64,000 bases of DNA from Sphingomonadales bacterium (GTDB lineage: Bacteria; Pseudomonadota; Alphaproteobacteria; Sphingomonadales; Sphingomonadaceae): the NCBI GenBank assembly GCA_028871475.1, contig JAGWMZ010000001.1:186001-250000 (forward strand). The letters are read 5' to 3'. The first letter of the stretch is position 1; each line of letters opens with the position of its first letter. Position numbers and translations under genes: made by a program. Positions 25,029 through 34,128 of this stretch are shown one piece after another. Under the pieces are notes generated by a model. That model saw only the letters and a list, made by a program, of their open reading frames with translations, was not told the DNA's origin and did no database searches.

Positions 25029-26187
25029 CGGCATCGGCGAGGATAGAGCAGAGGCCCTGCCTCCCGCAAGCCGCTTGGCGCTGGCAAACGCCACCCATGT
25101 GGTGGGCGCGCCGCGTCATCTGGCGCTGGCCGGGCTGGAGGGTGACGCGCGGGTGCAAAGCTGGCCCGTGCCATTTTCCGTCGACCCAGTACTGGCGCTG
25201 CGCGGGGAAAGCGTGGCGATGCTCGTCTCGGGCGACCCTTTCTGGTTTGGCGCGGGCAGCAGCATCACGCGCCATCTCTCGGCCGGGGAATGGCGGGCCT
25301 ATCCCGCACCCTCGACCTTCTCCTGGGCCGCCGCGCGCCTCGGCTGGCCGCTGGAGCGGGTGGCGTGCCTTGGCCTGCATGCAGCACCCTTTGAGCAACT
25401 GGTGCCGGTGATGGGCCGGGGCCAGCGCGCCATCTGCCTGCTGCGCGATGGCCCTGCGGCCAGCGATCTCACCGCGTGGCTGACGGAGCGCGGCTTTGGC
25501 GCCAGCACTTGCCATATCCTCGAAGCGCTTGGCGGGGAGCGGGAGCGCCATCGCACCGTCACCGCGCAGGCGTTCAGCCTCAAGGATGTCGAGGCGCCCG
25601 TTGCCATGGCCATCGCCTTTGATGGCCCCCTCGCCCTGCCCCGCGCCAGCGGGTTGCCCGACGATCTCTTCATTCATGACGGGCAGATCACCAAGCGGCC
25701 CATGCGGGCGCTGGCCCTCTCCGCCCTCGCGCCGCGACCGGGCGAGATGCTGTGGGATCTGGGCGCGGGCTCGGGCTCGATCAGCGTCGAATGGTGTCTG
25801 GCCGGCGGGCGGGCGATCGCTGTGGAGCGCCATGCCGAACGCGCCGCCATCATCAGGCAGAACGCGCAGCATTTCGGCCTGATGCATTGCCTCACCACCC
25901 TTGAGCACGACCACGGCCAACCCATCGACCTGCCCGCGCCCGATGCCGTCTTCGTGGGCGGCGGGGCGAATGAGGCCCTGCTGGACCGGCTCTGGGCGCA
26001 ACTCTCACCCGGCACACGGCTGGAGATGCATGGGGTGACGCTGGAAACCGAGGCGCTTTTGCTGGGCGCGCATGCCCGGCTCGGTGGCCATCTGTTGCGG
26101 ATTGAACTGGCCCATGCCGCGCCTTTGGGCACGATGCGCGGCTGGTCTCCGGCCCGGCCGGTGGTGCAATGGAGCGTGGTGCGATGA
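25003..26187 (+). CDS. cobL: Precorrin-6B C5,15-methyltransferase (decarboxylating), CbiE-CbiT fusion
   Basis: Predicted 394 residues. It methylates C-5 and C-15 and decarboxylates the C-12 acetate, giving precorrin-8X. Residues 1-200 are the CbiE-type methylase ('SIIGIGEDRAEAL', 'HVVGAPRHLAL', 'MLVSGDPFWFGAGSS'); residues 220-394 are the CbiT-type domain ('FIHDGQITKRPMRALAL', 'LWDLGAGSGSISVEW', 'AVFVGGGANEALL'-like 'DAVFVGGGANEAL'). I choose the TTG at 25003 because AGAAGGA lies 8 bases upstream and the methylase core starts ten residues later; the ATG at 24976 would add a non-family extension. The start overlaps the divergent cobK start. Confidence 0.92.
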   Translation: MDKAWLSIIGIGEDRAEALPPASRLALANATHVVGAPRHLALAGLEGDARVQSWPVPFSVDPVLALRGESVAMLVSGDPFWFGAGSSITRHLSAGEWRAYPAPSTFSWAAARLGWPLERVACLGLHAAPFEQLVPVMGRGQRAICLLRDGPAASDLTAWLTERGFGASTCHILEALGGERERHRTVTAQAFSLKDVEAPVAMAIAFDGPLALPRASGLPDDLFIHDGQITKRPMRALALSALAPRPGEMLWDLGAGSGSISVEWCLAGGRAIAVERHAERAAIIRQNAQHFGLMHCLTTLEHDHGQPIDLPAPDAVFVGGGANEALLDRLWAQLSPGTRLEMHGVTLETEALLLGAHARLGGHLLRIELAHAAPLGTMRGWSPARPVVQWSVVR

Positions 26188-26561
26188 GGCGTGTGGCGGG
26201 ATTGGGCGCACGCGCTGACGCCTCGCTGGCGGCCTTGCACGAGGTGCTGGACATGGCGCAAGGCAACACGCCGGTGGATGCTCTGGCCACGCTGGCGCAG
26301 CGGGCCGACATGCCCGCCATGCAAGAGCTGGCCAGCGACACCGGCCTCCCCCTCATCGCCATTGCGCCAGAGGCCATTGCGGAGCTTGTTACCCCCACGC
26401 AATCGCCGCGCATTCTCGCCAGTTTCGCCACCGGCTGCGTGGCCGAAGCTGTGGCACTCGCCGCCCTTGGCACAGACGCCCAGATCACCACCCCTCGCCA
26501 GACATCGCGCGATGGCACCGCCACTGCCGCCATCGCCACCCTTCCCCGGAGCCATCCATGA
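26184..26561 (+). CDS. cobE: CobE / CbiG C-terminal domain protein
   Basis: Predicted 125 residues. It matches the small CobE family, equivalent to the C-terminal domain of CbiG: '[20 protein letters not shown]' at the N-terminus, '[13 protein letters not shown]', '[18 protein letters not shown]' and '[17 protein letters not shown]'. CobE is needed for aerobic cobalamin synthesis but has no settled catalytic role; binding or transfer of a corrin intermediate has been proposed for the family. The ATG overlaps the cobL stop, and the stop overlaps the cobM start, both as ATGA. Confidence 0.85.
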   Translation: MRRVAGLGARADASLAALHEVLDMAQGNTPVDALATLAQRADMPAMQELASDTGLPLIAIAPEAIAELVTPTQSPRILASFATGCVAEAVALAALGTDAQITTPRQTSRDGTATAAIATLPRSHP

Positions 26562-27340
26562 CCGTCCATTTCATCGGCGCAGGCCCCGGCGCGCCCGACC
26601 TGCTGACCCTGCGCGCGGCAAAGCTCATCGCGCAAAGCCCCGTCTGCCTCTACGCCGGATCGCTGGTGCCCGAGGGTGTGCTGGCGCATTGCCCGCCGGG
26701 CGCGCGCATCATCAACACAGCACCCCTCTCGCTCGACCAGATCATCGAGGAGATCAGCACGGCCCATGCGCAAGGCCATGATGTCGCCCGCCTCCATTCG
26801 GGCGATCTGTCGATCTGGTCGGCCATGGGGGAACAGTTGCGCCGGTTGCGAACGCTGGGCATTCCTTTTGACGTTACCCCCGGCGTCCCGGCCTTTGCCG
26901 CCGCTGCCGCCGCGCTGGAGGCCGAACTGACCCTGCCGGGCGTCGCCCAATCGCTGGTGCTCACCCGCACGCAGGGGCGCGCCACGCCTATGCCTCCGCG
27001 CGAGACGCTGGCCAATTTTGGCGCCACGGGGGCGACACTGGCGCTGCATCTCTCCATCCATCTGCTGGCCAAGGTGGTCGAGGACCTGACCCCGCATTAC
27101 GGAGCAACCTGCCCGGTCGCCGTGGTCTGGCGGGCGAGTTGGGAGGATCAGCGCATCATCCGTGCCACGCTGGAAACGCTGGAAAGCGCCGTGGATGCCA
27201 GCGTGGAGCGCACTGCGCTGATCTTCGTTGGCCCCGCCATCGACAGTCAGGATTTTGCCGAAAGCCAGCTTTACGCTGCCGATTATGACCGGCGCTATCG
27301 GCCCACCGGCCCGGCTCCCCGCTTCCCGGAAAGCGCATGA
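26558..27340 (+). CDS. cobM: Precorrin-4 C11-methyltransferase
   Basis: Predicted 260 residues, tetrapyrrole methylase fold. It adds the C-11 methyl to precorrin-4 to give precorrin-5. Evidence: '[18 protein letters not shown]', '[13 protein letters not shown]', '[18 protein letters not shown]', '[17 protein letters not shown]', '[17 protein letters not shown]' and '[16 protein letters not shown]'. It overlaps both neighbours by 4 bases (ATGA). CbiF is the anaerobic equivalent; context gives CobM. Confidence 0.94.
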   Translation: MTVHFIGAGPGAPDLLTLRAAKLIAQSPVCLYAGSLVPEGVLAHCPPGARIINTAPLSLDQIIEEISTAHAQGHDVARLHSGDLSIWSAMGEQLRRLRTLGIPFDVTPGVPAFAAAAAALEAELTLPGVAQSLVLTRTQGRATPMPPRETLANFGATGATLALHLSIHLLAKVVEDLTPHYGATCPVAVVWRASWEDQRIIRATLETLESAVDASVERTALIFVGPAIDSQDFAESQLYAADYDRRYRPTGPAPRFPESA

Positions 27341-28644
27341 TGCCGCCGGGCCTGATCATCTCCGCCCCTGCCTCGGGGGCGGGCAAGACCATGGTAACGC
27401 TGGGCCTGCTGGCGGCCTGCCGCGCGCGGGGCCTGGCGGTGCAGCCCTTCAAGAACGGGCCCGATTACATCGACCCGGCCTTTCATGCGGTGGCCGCCGG
27501 GCGCCCTTCGTTCAACCTCGACAGTTGGGCGATGAATGACGACACCATCGCCGGGCTGGCCGGCATGGCACAGGGCGCGGATCTGGTGGTGGCCGAAGGC
27601 TCGATGGGGCTGTTCGACGGTGTGGCTCTGCCGGGTGCGGCGGGCCATGGCACCAGCGCGGAACTCAGCGCCAAGGCGGGATGGCCGGTGGTGCTGGTGC
27701 TCGACGTTTCGGGCCAGGCACAATCGGCGGCGGCGGTGGCTCTGGGCTTTGCGCGGATGGACAGTGACGTGCATCTGGCCGGGGTCATCCTCAACAAGGT
27801 CGCCAGCCCCCGCCATGAAGCATTGGTGCGCGACGGCATGGCGCGCGTGGGGATCGAGGTGCTGGGCGCCCTGCCCCGGCGCACAGATCTGGTGCTGCCC
27901 GAGCGGCATCTTGGTCTCGTTCAGGCCGGTGAGCATGAGGGACTGACCGAAACGCTGACCGCGCTGGGGCAATTCGTGGGCGACTATATTGATATTGACG
28001 GGCTGCTGGCCGTAGCGGCGGGCGGTTTTGCACCGGCCACCCTGCTGCCCATCGCCCCACCGGGGCAGCGCATTGCGCTGGCCAAGGATCGCGCCTTTTC
28101 CTTCCTCTATCCGCATCTTCTGGCCGGATGGCGCGCGGGCGGCGCCACCATCCTGCCCTTCTCGCCCTTGGCCGATGAGGCCCCTGATGACAGCGCGGAC
28201 GTCTGCTGGCTGCCCGGTGGCTATCCCGAACTGCATGCCGGCACGCTGGCAGCAGCGCAGAGCTTTCAGCGTCGTCTGGCCGATTTCGCCCGCACACGCC
28301 CGGTGCATGGTGAGTGCGGCGGCTATATGGCGATGGGTCAGGTGCTGATCGATGCCAAGGGCGAGGCGCATCGCATGGCCGGGCTGCTGGGTCTGGAAAC
28401 CTCCTTCGCGCGGCGGCGGATGCATCTGGGCTATCGCCTTGCCCGGCTTGAAAGCGCCGTGCCCGGCCATGATGCCGGTGCCGTGCTGCGCGGGCATGAG
28501 TTCCATTACGCCACAATCGTGAACCAGCCTGACCCGCCGCTGGCCAGCGTCACCGATGCCAATGGCGCCACGGTGGCCGAAACGGGATCACGCCGGGGCC
28601 ATGCCACCGGCACCTTCTTTCACCTTATCGCAGAGGCGTCATGA
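27337..28644 (+). CDS. cobB: Hydrogenobyrinate / cobyrinate a,c-diamide synthase
   Basis: Predicted 435 residues. It amidates the a and c carboxylates with glutamine and ATP. The N-terminal domain has '[18 protein letters not shown]' and '[14 protein letters not shown]', plus 'EGSMGLFDG'. The C-terminal glutaminase domain has '[12 protein letters not shown]', '[11 protein letters not shown]' with the nucleophilic Cys, and '[10 protein letters not shown]'. In the aerobic route it acts before cobalt insertion, and its product is the CobN substrate. It overlaps cobM and cobF by 4 bases each. CbiA in anaerobic naming. Confidence 0.94.
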   Translation: MMPPGLIISAPASGAGKTMVTLGLLAACRARGLAVQPFKNGPDYIDPAFHAVAAGRPSFNLDSWAMNDDTIAGLAGMAQGADLVVAEGSMGLFDGVALPGAAGHGTSAELSAKAGWPVVLVLDVSGQAQSAAAVALGFARMDSDVHLAGVILNKVASPRHEALVRDGMARVGIEVLGALPRRTDLVLPERHLGLVQAGEHEGLTETLTALGQFVGDYIDIDGLLAVAAGGFAPATLLPIAPPGQRIALAKDRAFSFLYPHLLAGWRAGGATILPFSPLADEAPDDSADVCWLPGGYPELHAGTLAAAQSFQRRLADFARTRPVHGECGGYMAMGQVLIDAKGEAHRMAGLLGLETSFARRRMHLGYRLARLESAVPGHDAGAVLRGHEFHYATIVNQPDPPLASVTDANGATVAETGSRRGHATGTFFHLIAEAS

Positions 28645-29411
28645 CCAGCCCCTCCCTGAAAAGGCTCGTCCTGATCGGCATCGGCACGGGCGGGCTGGAC
28701 CAGCTCACCCTGGCGGCAGTGCGCGAGATCAACGCCGCCGACCTCATCCTCATCCCCCGCAAAGGGGCCAGCAAAGCCGACCTTGCCGATTTGCGGCGCG
28801 AGATCTGCGCGCAGGTGCTCACCAATCCGGCCACGCTGATCGGTGAATTCGACCTGCCTGTGCGCAACGAGGCCACCCATGATTACCGCGAGAGGGTGGA
28901 GGACTGGCACGATGCCATCGCCCAAGTCTGGACGCAGACCATTGAGGAGCACCTGCCGGGCGGAAAGGGCCAGATCGCACTGCTGATCTGGGGCGACCCG
29001 GCGCTTTACGACAGCTCCCTGCGCATCGCTCGACGCCTGCCTGATGTGGCGGTGGAGGTGGTGCCGGGCCTCATGTCGATGAATGTGCTGACCGCCGCCC
29101 ATGGCATCACGCTCAACGAAGTAGGCGAGCCTTTCCTCGTCACCACCGGGCGGCGCCTGCGTGATGACGGTTGGCCACAGGGTGTCGACACATTGGTGGT
29201 GATGCTGGATGGCGAATGTTCCTTCCGTCATCTCGACCCGGCGGGCATCACCATCTGGTGGGGTGCCTATGTGGGGATGAGCAGCCAGATCCTGCTGGCG
29301 GGCCCCTTGCAGGACATGACCCCCACCATCATCGAGACGCGCGCCAAAGCCCGGGCCGAACGTGGGTGGATTATGGACATCTATCTTTTGCGGCGTCACT
29401 CGACGGGCTGA
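28641..29411 (+). CDS. cobF: Precorrin-6A synthase (deacetylating)
   Basis: Predicted 256 residues. It methylates C-1 of precorrin-5 with loss of the acetyl group as acetate, giving precorrin-6A. Evidence: 'LVLIGIGTGGLDQLTLAAV', 'LIPRKGASKADLADLRRE', 'LLIWGDPALYDSSLRIA', 'VEVVPGLMSMNVLTAAHGI' and 'TLVVMLDGECSFRHL'. CobF is found only in the aerobic pathway, so together with cobG it fixes the route. It is the last gene of the riboswitch-controlled operon. I see no convincing terminator in the 141 bases that follow; CCCAC (29481) and GTGGG (29493) form a short hairpin without a T-tract. Confidence 0.94.
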   Translation: MTSPSLKRLVLIGIGTGGLDQLTLAAVREINAADLILIPRKGASKADLADLRREICAQVLTNPATLIGEFDLPVRNEATHDYRERVEDWHDAIAQVWTQTIEEHLPGGKGQIALLIWGDPALYDSSLRIARRLPDVAVEVVPGLMSMNVLTAAHGITLNEVGEPFLVTTGRRLRDDGWPQGVDTLVVMLDGECSFRHLDPAGITIWWGAYVGMSSQILLAGPLQDMTPTIIETRAKARAERGWIMDIYLLRRHSTG

Positions 29412-29552
29412 TCATCCTTTCCCAAAAATCATACGCAAATACTACGCGAAGCGGGCAAGGCTCCTCTCGAATTTCTACGGCCCACAGGCCTAGTGGGAAG
29501 GCTCCATTTGACTCGTCCCATCCCGGTGGATGAGCGTGCAGGAGCATCACAC

Positions 29553-29636
29553 ATGCAGGACATCCTCTGGATCGGCCTGTCCTTCACCTTGCTGGTGGCG
29601 AGCCTTGGCTACGTCGCTTTGTGCAAAAAGGCATGA
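29553..29636 (+). CDS. 27-residue membrane miniprotein upstream of kdpF
   Basis: ATG at 29553 with AGGAG 9 bases upstream; 27 codons then TGA. The product has one hydrophobic segment ('ILWIGLSFTLLVASLGYVAL') and a basic end, 'CKKA'. It ends 13 bases before kdpF. Short single-span ORFs of this design are common just ahead of kdpF in other proteobacteria, which supports it as a real gene. It could be an accessory peptide of the KdpFABC pump or a translational lead-in; function unknown. Confidence 0.6.
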   Translation: MQDILWIGLSFTLLVASLGYVALCKKA

Positions 29637-29649
29637 GGGGCGCGCAATC

Positions 29650-29739
29650 ATGACCATCGACCTCTGGCTCTCGGCGCTCACCGCGCTTAGCCTTCTCGTC
29701 TATCTTGTCGCCGTGCTCGCGCGGCCCGAAAAGTTCTGA
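29650..29739 (+). CDS. kdpF: Potassium-transporting ATPase small subunit KdpF
   Basis: Predicted 29 residues: one membrane span ('[20 protein letters not shown]') ending in the typical 'ARPEKF'. KdpF stabilises the KdpABC complex in the inner membrane. The ATG at 29650 has GAGGGG about 9 bases upstream, and kdpA follows 13 bases after the stop. Confidence 0.88.
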   Translation: MTIDLWLSALTALSLLVYLVAVLARPEKF

Positions 29740-29752
29740 GGAGGCCAAAGTC

Positions 29753-31471
29753 ATGACCTTTCAGGCCACCACCTTTCAAGGATGGCTGCTGATCGCGGCC
29801 TTCGTCGGCATCCTGCTGGCACTCACCAAACCGATGGGCCTGTGGCTCCATGCGCTTTACGAAGGGCGGCGCACGCCGCTCCACACCGTGCTGGGGCCGG
29901 TGGAGCGCGGCTTTTACAAGCTCTCCGGCATCGATCCACATGAGGACCAGAGCTGGCACCGCTATGCCGTGCATATGCTCTCCTTCAACTTCGGGCTGGC
30001 GCTGCTGACCTATGGTCTGCTGCGCGTGCAGCAATGGCTGCCGCTCAACGGGCTGCACTATGGCGCCATTGGGCCGGATGGCGCCTTCAACACCGCCATC
30101 AGCTTCGACACCAACACCAACTGGCAGTGGTATTCGGGCGAGGCGGCGATGAGCAATCTCTCGCAGATGCTGGCGCTGACCATTCACAACTTCCTGTCGG
30201 CCGCCACGGGTATCGCGCTGGCCTTTGCGCTGTTCCGCGGCTTTGCGCGGGCGCAGGCCAAGGGCATCGGCAATTTCTGGGCTGATATGACGCGCGTCAC
30301 GCTCTATCTGCTGCTGCCGCTTTGCGTGATTTACACGCTCTACCTTATCGCCTGCGGCGTGCCCCAGACGCTGGCCACCTCGGTCGATGTCTTCACGCTG
30401 GAAGGCGCCAGGCAGGTGCTGGTGCTGGGTCCCGTGGCCAGCCAGGAAGCGATCAAGATGCTGGGCACCAATGGCGGCGGGTTCTTCAACGCCAACAGCG
30501 CTCATCCTTTTGAAAACCCGACGGCCGTGACCAATTTCGTCCAGATGCTCTCGATCTTCTGGATCGGCTTCGGGCTGACCTGGTGCTTTGGCAAGGCGGT
30601 GGGCAATGTGCGGCAGGGCTGGGCCATTCTGGCGGCCATGCTGGCGCTGTTCCTCATCGGCGCAGGCGTGGTCTATTGGCAGGAAGCGCTGGGCAACCCG
30701 GTGCTTCACCATCTGGGCGTGGCCGGCGGCAACATGGAAGGCAAGGAGGTGCGTTTCGGCATCGTCGCCTCGGCGCTGTTTGCCGCCATCACCACGGCGG
30801 CCAGTTGCGGCGCGGTCAATGCCATGCATGACAGCTTCACCGCGCTTGGCGGCCTGATTCCGCTCTTCAACATCCAGCTTGGCGAGGTCGTCGTGGGCGG
30901 CGTGGGGGCCGGCATCTATGGCTTCCTGCTCTTTGCCATTCTCGCGGTGTTCGTCGCTGGCCTGATGGTGGGCCGCACACCCGAATATGTCGGCAAGAAG
31001 ATCGAGAGCCGCGAGGTGAAGCTGGCCGTTCTGGCGATTGCCGTCCTCCCGCTCATCATCCTGAGCATGACGGCGCTGGCCAGCGTGCTGCCCGCCGGGC
31101 TTGCCGGGCCGCTCAACAAGGGGCCGCATGGCTTCTCGGAGATCCTCTATGCCTTCACCTCGGCCGTGGGCAACAATGGTTCGGCCTTTGCGGGCCTGAC
31201 CGCGGGCACGCCGTTCTACAATGGCATGCTGGGCGTGGCGATGTGGCTGGGCCGCTATTTCGTGATCATCCCCATGCTGGCGATTGCAGGCAGCCTGGCG
31301 GCCAAGAAGCATACGCCTGAAAGCGCAGGCAGCTTCCCCACCACCGGCCTGCTGTGGACGGGCCTGCTGGTCGGCATCGTGCTGATCGTGGGTGGCCTCA
31401 CCTTCCTGCCCAGCCTCGCGCTTGGCCCTGTCGCCGATCATCTCATGATGATCCACGGCCAGCTCTTCTAA
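29753..31471 (+). CDS. kdpA: Potassium-transporting ATPase subunit KdpA
   Basis: Predicted 572 residues, about ten membrane segments, K+ channel-like subunit of the high-affinity KdpFABC pump. Selectivity-filter repeats are visible: '[14 protein letters not shown]', '[20 protein letters not shown]', '[20 protein letters not shown]' and '[16 protein letters not shown]'. '[20 protein letters not shown]' is another family block. The ATG at 29753 is preceded by a strong GAGGAGG; the upstream in-frame ATG at 29705 lies inside kdpF. Confidence 0.96.
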   Translation: MTFQATTFQGWLLIAAFVGILLALTKPMGLWLHALYEGRRTPLHTVLGPVERGFYKLSGIDPHEDQSWHRYAVHMLSFNFGLALLTYGLLRVQQWLPLNGLHYGAIGPDGAFNTAISFDTNTNWQWYSGEAAMSNLSQMLALTIHNFLSAATGIALAFALFRGFARAQAKGIGNFWADMTRVTLYLLLPLCVIYTLYLIACGVPQTLATSVDVFTLEGARQVLVLGPVASQEAIKMLGTNGGGFFNANSAHPFENPTAVTNFVQMLSIFWIGFGLTWCFGKAVGNVRQGWAILAAMLALFLIGAGVVYWQEALGNPVLHHLGVAGGNMEGKEVRFGIVASALFAAITTAASCGAVNAMHDSFTALGGLIPLFNIQLGEVVVGGVGAGIYGFLLFAILAVFVAGLMVGRTPEYVGKKIESREVKLAVLAIAVLPLIILSMTALASVLPAGLAGPLNKGPHGFSEILYAFTSAVGNNGSAFAGLTAGTPFYNGMLGVAMWLGRYFVIIPMLAIAGSLAAKKHTPESAGSFPTTGLLWTGLLVGIVLIVGGLTFLPSLALGPVADHLMMIHGQLF

Positions 31472-31483
31472 GGACACAGACCC

Positions 31484-33526
31484 ATGGCTCGGTCCGCAAA
31501 AACATCCGAAACGAAATCGCTTTTCACCGCAGACCTGATCGTTCCAGCGATTGGCGATGCCTTCCGCAAACTCAATCCCAAGGAGCTGATCCGCAACCCG
31601 GTGATGTTCACCACGGCGGTGGTGGCGCTGCTGCTCACCGTGCTGCTGGTGGCGGGGCATGACACGCTGGGCCTTGGCTTCAAGCTGCAACTGGTGGTGT
31701 GGCTGTGGCTGACGGTGCTCTTCGGCACCTTTGCCGAGGCGCTGGCCGAAGGGCGCGGCAAAGCGCAAGCCGCCTCGCTGCGCGCCACCAAGGCCGAGCT
31801 GACCGCCAAGCGCATCAAGGGCAATGGCTGGGAGGATGTGCCCGCCAGCGCCCTGCGCAAAGGCGATGTGGTGCTGGTGCAAACCGGCGACCTCATCCCC
31901 TCGGACGGCGAGGTGATCGCCGGTGTCGCCTCGGTCAACGAGGCCGCCATCACCGGAGAAAGCGCCCCGGTCATCCGCGAGGCGGGCGGCGACCGCAGCG
32001 CCGTCACGGCGGGCACCCGCGTTATCTCCGATGAAATCCGCGTGGCGGTCACCGTCAATCCGGGTCAGGGTTTCCTCGACCGCATGATCGCGCTGGTCGA
32101 AGGCGCCGAGCGGCAGAAGACCCCCAATGAGATCGCGCTCACCATCCTGCTGGTGGGGCTGACGATCATCTTCCTCATCGCCGTCTCCACCATTCCGGGC
32201 TTTGCCACCTATGCCGGGGGCAGCGTGCCGGTGGCCATTCTGGCAGCTCTCCTCATCACGCTCATCCCCACCACCATTGCCGCGCTGCTCTCGGCCATCG
32301 GCATTGCGGGGATGGACCGTCTGGTGCGTTTCAACGTGCTGGCCAAATCGGGCCGCGCGGTGGAAGCGGCGGGCGACATCGACGTGCTGCTGCTCGACAA
32401 GACCGGCACCATCACCGTGGGCGACCGTCAGGCCACCGAATTCCGCCCAGTGCAAGGCGTCGAGCTGAACCAGCTGGCCGAAGCCGCACTGATGGCCAGC
32501 CTTGCCGATGAAACGCCCGAGGGTCGCTCCATCGTGGTGCTGGCGCGCGAGAAATTTGGCCAGACGACAAGCCAACTGCCTGCGGATGCCGAAATCATCC
32601 CCTTTACCGCGCAAACCCGCATCTCGGGCGTCAACACGGGTGGGCGCATCATCCAGAAGGGCGCGGTGCAGGCCATCCTCAACGCCAATCCGGGCAGCGG
32701 CAGCACAGCAGCGGCCACCCAGCTGCGCGCGATCACCGAGGACATCGCCCGCGCTGGCGGCACGCCGCTGGCCGTCGCAGTCGACGGGCGGCTGCTGGGC
32801 GCCATCTTCCTCAAGGACATCGTGAAAGCCGGCATCCGCGAGCGTTTTGGCGAACTGCGTGCCATGGGCATCCGCACCGTGATGATCACGGGCGACAACC
32901 CGCTGACGGCGGCCAGCATCGCGGCGGAATCAGGCGTCGATGATTTCCTTGCCGAAGCCACGCCCGAGGACAAGCTGGCCCTCATCCGCAAGGAGCAGCA
33001 GGGCGGCCGTCTTGTCGCCATGTGCGGCGATGGCACCAATGATGCCCCTGCCCTGGCCCAGGCCGACGTTGGCGTGGCCATGAACACCGGCACCCAGGCC
33101 GCGCGCGAGGCGGGCAATATGGTCGATCTCGACAGCGACCCCACCAAGCTCATCGAGGTGGTGGGCCTTGGCAAGCAATTGCTGATGACGCGCGGCGCGC
33201 TGACGACCTTTTCCATCGCCAATGACGTGGCCAAATATTTCGCCATCCTGCCCGCCATGTTCGTCGCGCTTTATCCCGGCCTTGCCGTGCTCAACGTCAT
33301 GGGCCTGTCCAGTCCGCAGAGCGCGATCCTCTCGGCCATCATCTTCAATGCGCTGATCATTCCGCTGCTGGTGCCGCTGGCGCTGAAGGGCGTGACCTAT
33401 CGCCCCATGGGCGCCGGGCCGATGCTGGCGCGCAATCTGGCGGTCTATGGGTTTGGCGGGCTGATCGCGCCCTTTGTCGGCATCAAGCTGATCGATCTGG
33501 CCGTTGGCGGCCTGGGTCTGGCCTGA
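31484..33526 (+). CDS. kdpB: Potassium-transporting P-type ATPase subunit KdpB
   Basis: Predicted 680 residues, the ATP-hydrolysing subunit of KdpFABC. It has the '[14 protein letters not shown]' actuator motif, '[16 protein letters not shown]' with the phosphorylated Asp305, and '[20 protein letters not shown]' in the P domain. '[20 protein letters not shown]' and seven or so membrane segments complete the family pattern. It lies 12 bases after kdpA and 11 before kdpC. Confidence 0.97.
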   Translation: MARSAKTSETKSLFTADLIVPAIGDAFRKLNPKELIRNPVMFTTAVVALLLTVLLVAGHDTLGLGFKLQLVVWLWLTVLFGTFAEALAEGRGKAQAASLRATKAELTAKRIKGNGWEDVPASALRKGDVVLVQTGDLIPSDGEVIAGVASVNEAAITGESAPVIREAGGDRSAVTAGTRVISDEIRVAVTVNPGQGFLDRMIALVEGAERQKTPNEIALTILLVGLTIIFLIAVSTIPGFATYAGGSVPVAILAALLITLIPTTIAALLSAIGIAGMDRLVRFNVLAKSGRAVEAAGDIDVLLLDKTGTITVGDRQATEFRPVQGVELNQLAEAALMASLADETPEGRSIVVLAREKFGQTTSQLPADAEIIPFTAQTRISGVNTGGRIIQKGAVQAILNANPGSGSTAAATQLRAITEDIARAGGTPLAVAVDGRLLGAIFLKDIVKAGIRERFGELRAMGIRTVMITGDNPLTAASIAAESGVDDFLAEATPEDKLALIRKEQQGGRLVAMCGDGTNDAPALAQADVGVAMNTGTQAAREAGNMVDLDSDPTKLIEVVGLGKQLLMTRGALTTFSIANDVAKYFAILPAMFVALYPGLAVLNVMGLSSPQSAILSAIIFNALIIPLLVPLALKGVTYRPMGAGPMLARNLAVYGFGGLIAPFVGIKLIDLAVGGLGLA

Positions 33527-33537
33527 GGAGAAGTTTC

Positions 33538-34128
33538 ATGATCCATGATTTTGCAAGCTCGCTGCGCCCCTCGCTGGTGATGACCGGGCTGTTCGCCGCC
33601 CTGCTGGGCATCGGCTATCCTCTGGCCATGACGGGGGTGGGGCAGGTGCTCTTCCCTTCGCAGGCCAATGGCAGCCTGGTTGTCGACCATGGCAAGGTGG
33701 TGGGGTCAACCGTCATCGGCCAGGCCTTCACCTCGGACCGCTACTTCCAGACGCGCCCCTCCGCCGCTGGCAAGGGCTATGATGGCACGGCCTCTTCCGG
33801 CTCGAACCTTGGCCCGGCATCCAAAGCGCTGTCTGACCGGGTGCAGGCGCAGGTTGCCGCCATGCGCAAGGCGCAGCCGGGCAAACCCATCCCCGCTGAT
33901 CTGGTGACGACCTCCGCCTCAGGGCTGGACCCCGACATCACCCCGCAGGCCGCCTATTATCAGGTGGACCGCATCGCGAAGCTGCGCGGCTTGAAGCCAG
34001 AGGCCCTGCGCGCGCTGGTCGCCAGCAGCGTTGAGACACCAACGCTGGGCTTCATCGGGGAAAACCATGTGAATGTGTTCGAACTCAATCGACGGCTTGA
34101 TGCAATGGCGGCTAAAACGCCTGCGTGA
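33538..34128 (+). CDS. kdpC: Potassium-transporting ATPase subunit KdpC
   Basis: Predicted 196 residues: one N-terminal membrane span then a periplasmic domain. It assists high-affinity K+ uptake by KdpFABC. Family blocks: 'GIGYPLAMTGVGQVLFPSQA', 'GSTVIGQAFTSDRYFQTRPS', 'TTSASGLDPDITPQAAYYQ' and 'LGFIGENHVNVFELNRRLD'. A GAGGAGAAG element precedes the ATG. Its stop overlaps the kdpD GTG start by 4 bases. Confidence 0.95.
   Translation: MIHDFASSLRPSLVMTGLFAALLGIGYPLAMTGVGQVLFPSQANGSLVVDHGKVVGSTVIGQAFTSDRYFQTRPSAAGKGYDGTASSGSNLGPASKALSDRVQAQVAAMRKAQPGKPIPADLVTTSASGLDPDITPQAAYYQVDRIAKLRGLKPEALRALVASSVETPTLGFIGENHVNVFELNRRLDAMAAKTPA

Noticed and set aside
29687..32614. 975-codon minus-strand frame opposite kdpF-kdpB
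   Set aside because: His/Gln/Arg/Gly-rich translation without domains, lying over well-supported kdp genes.
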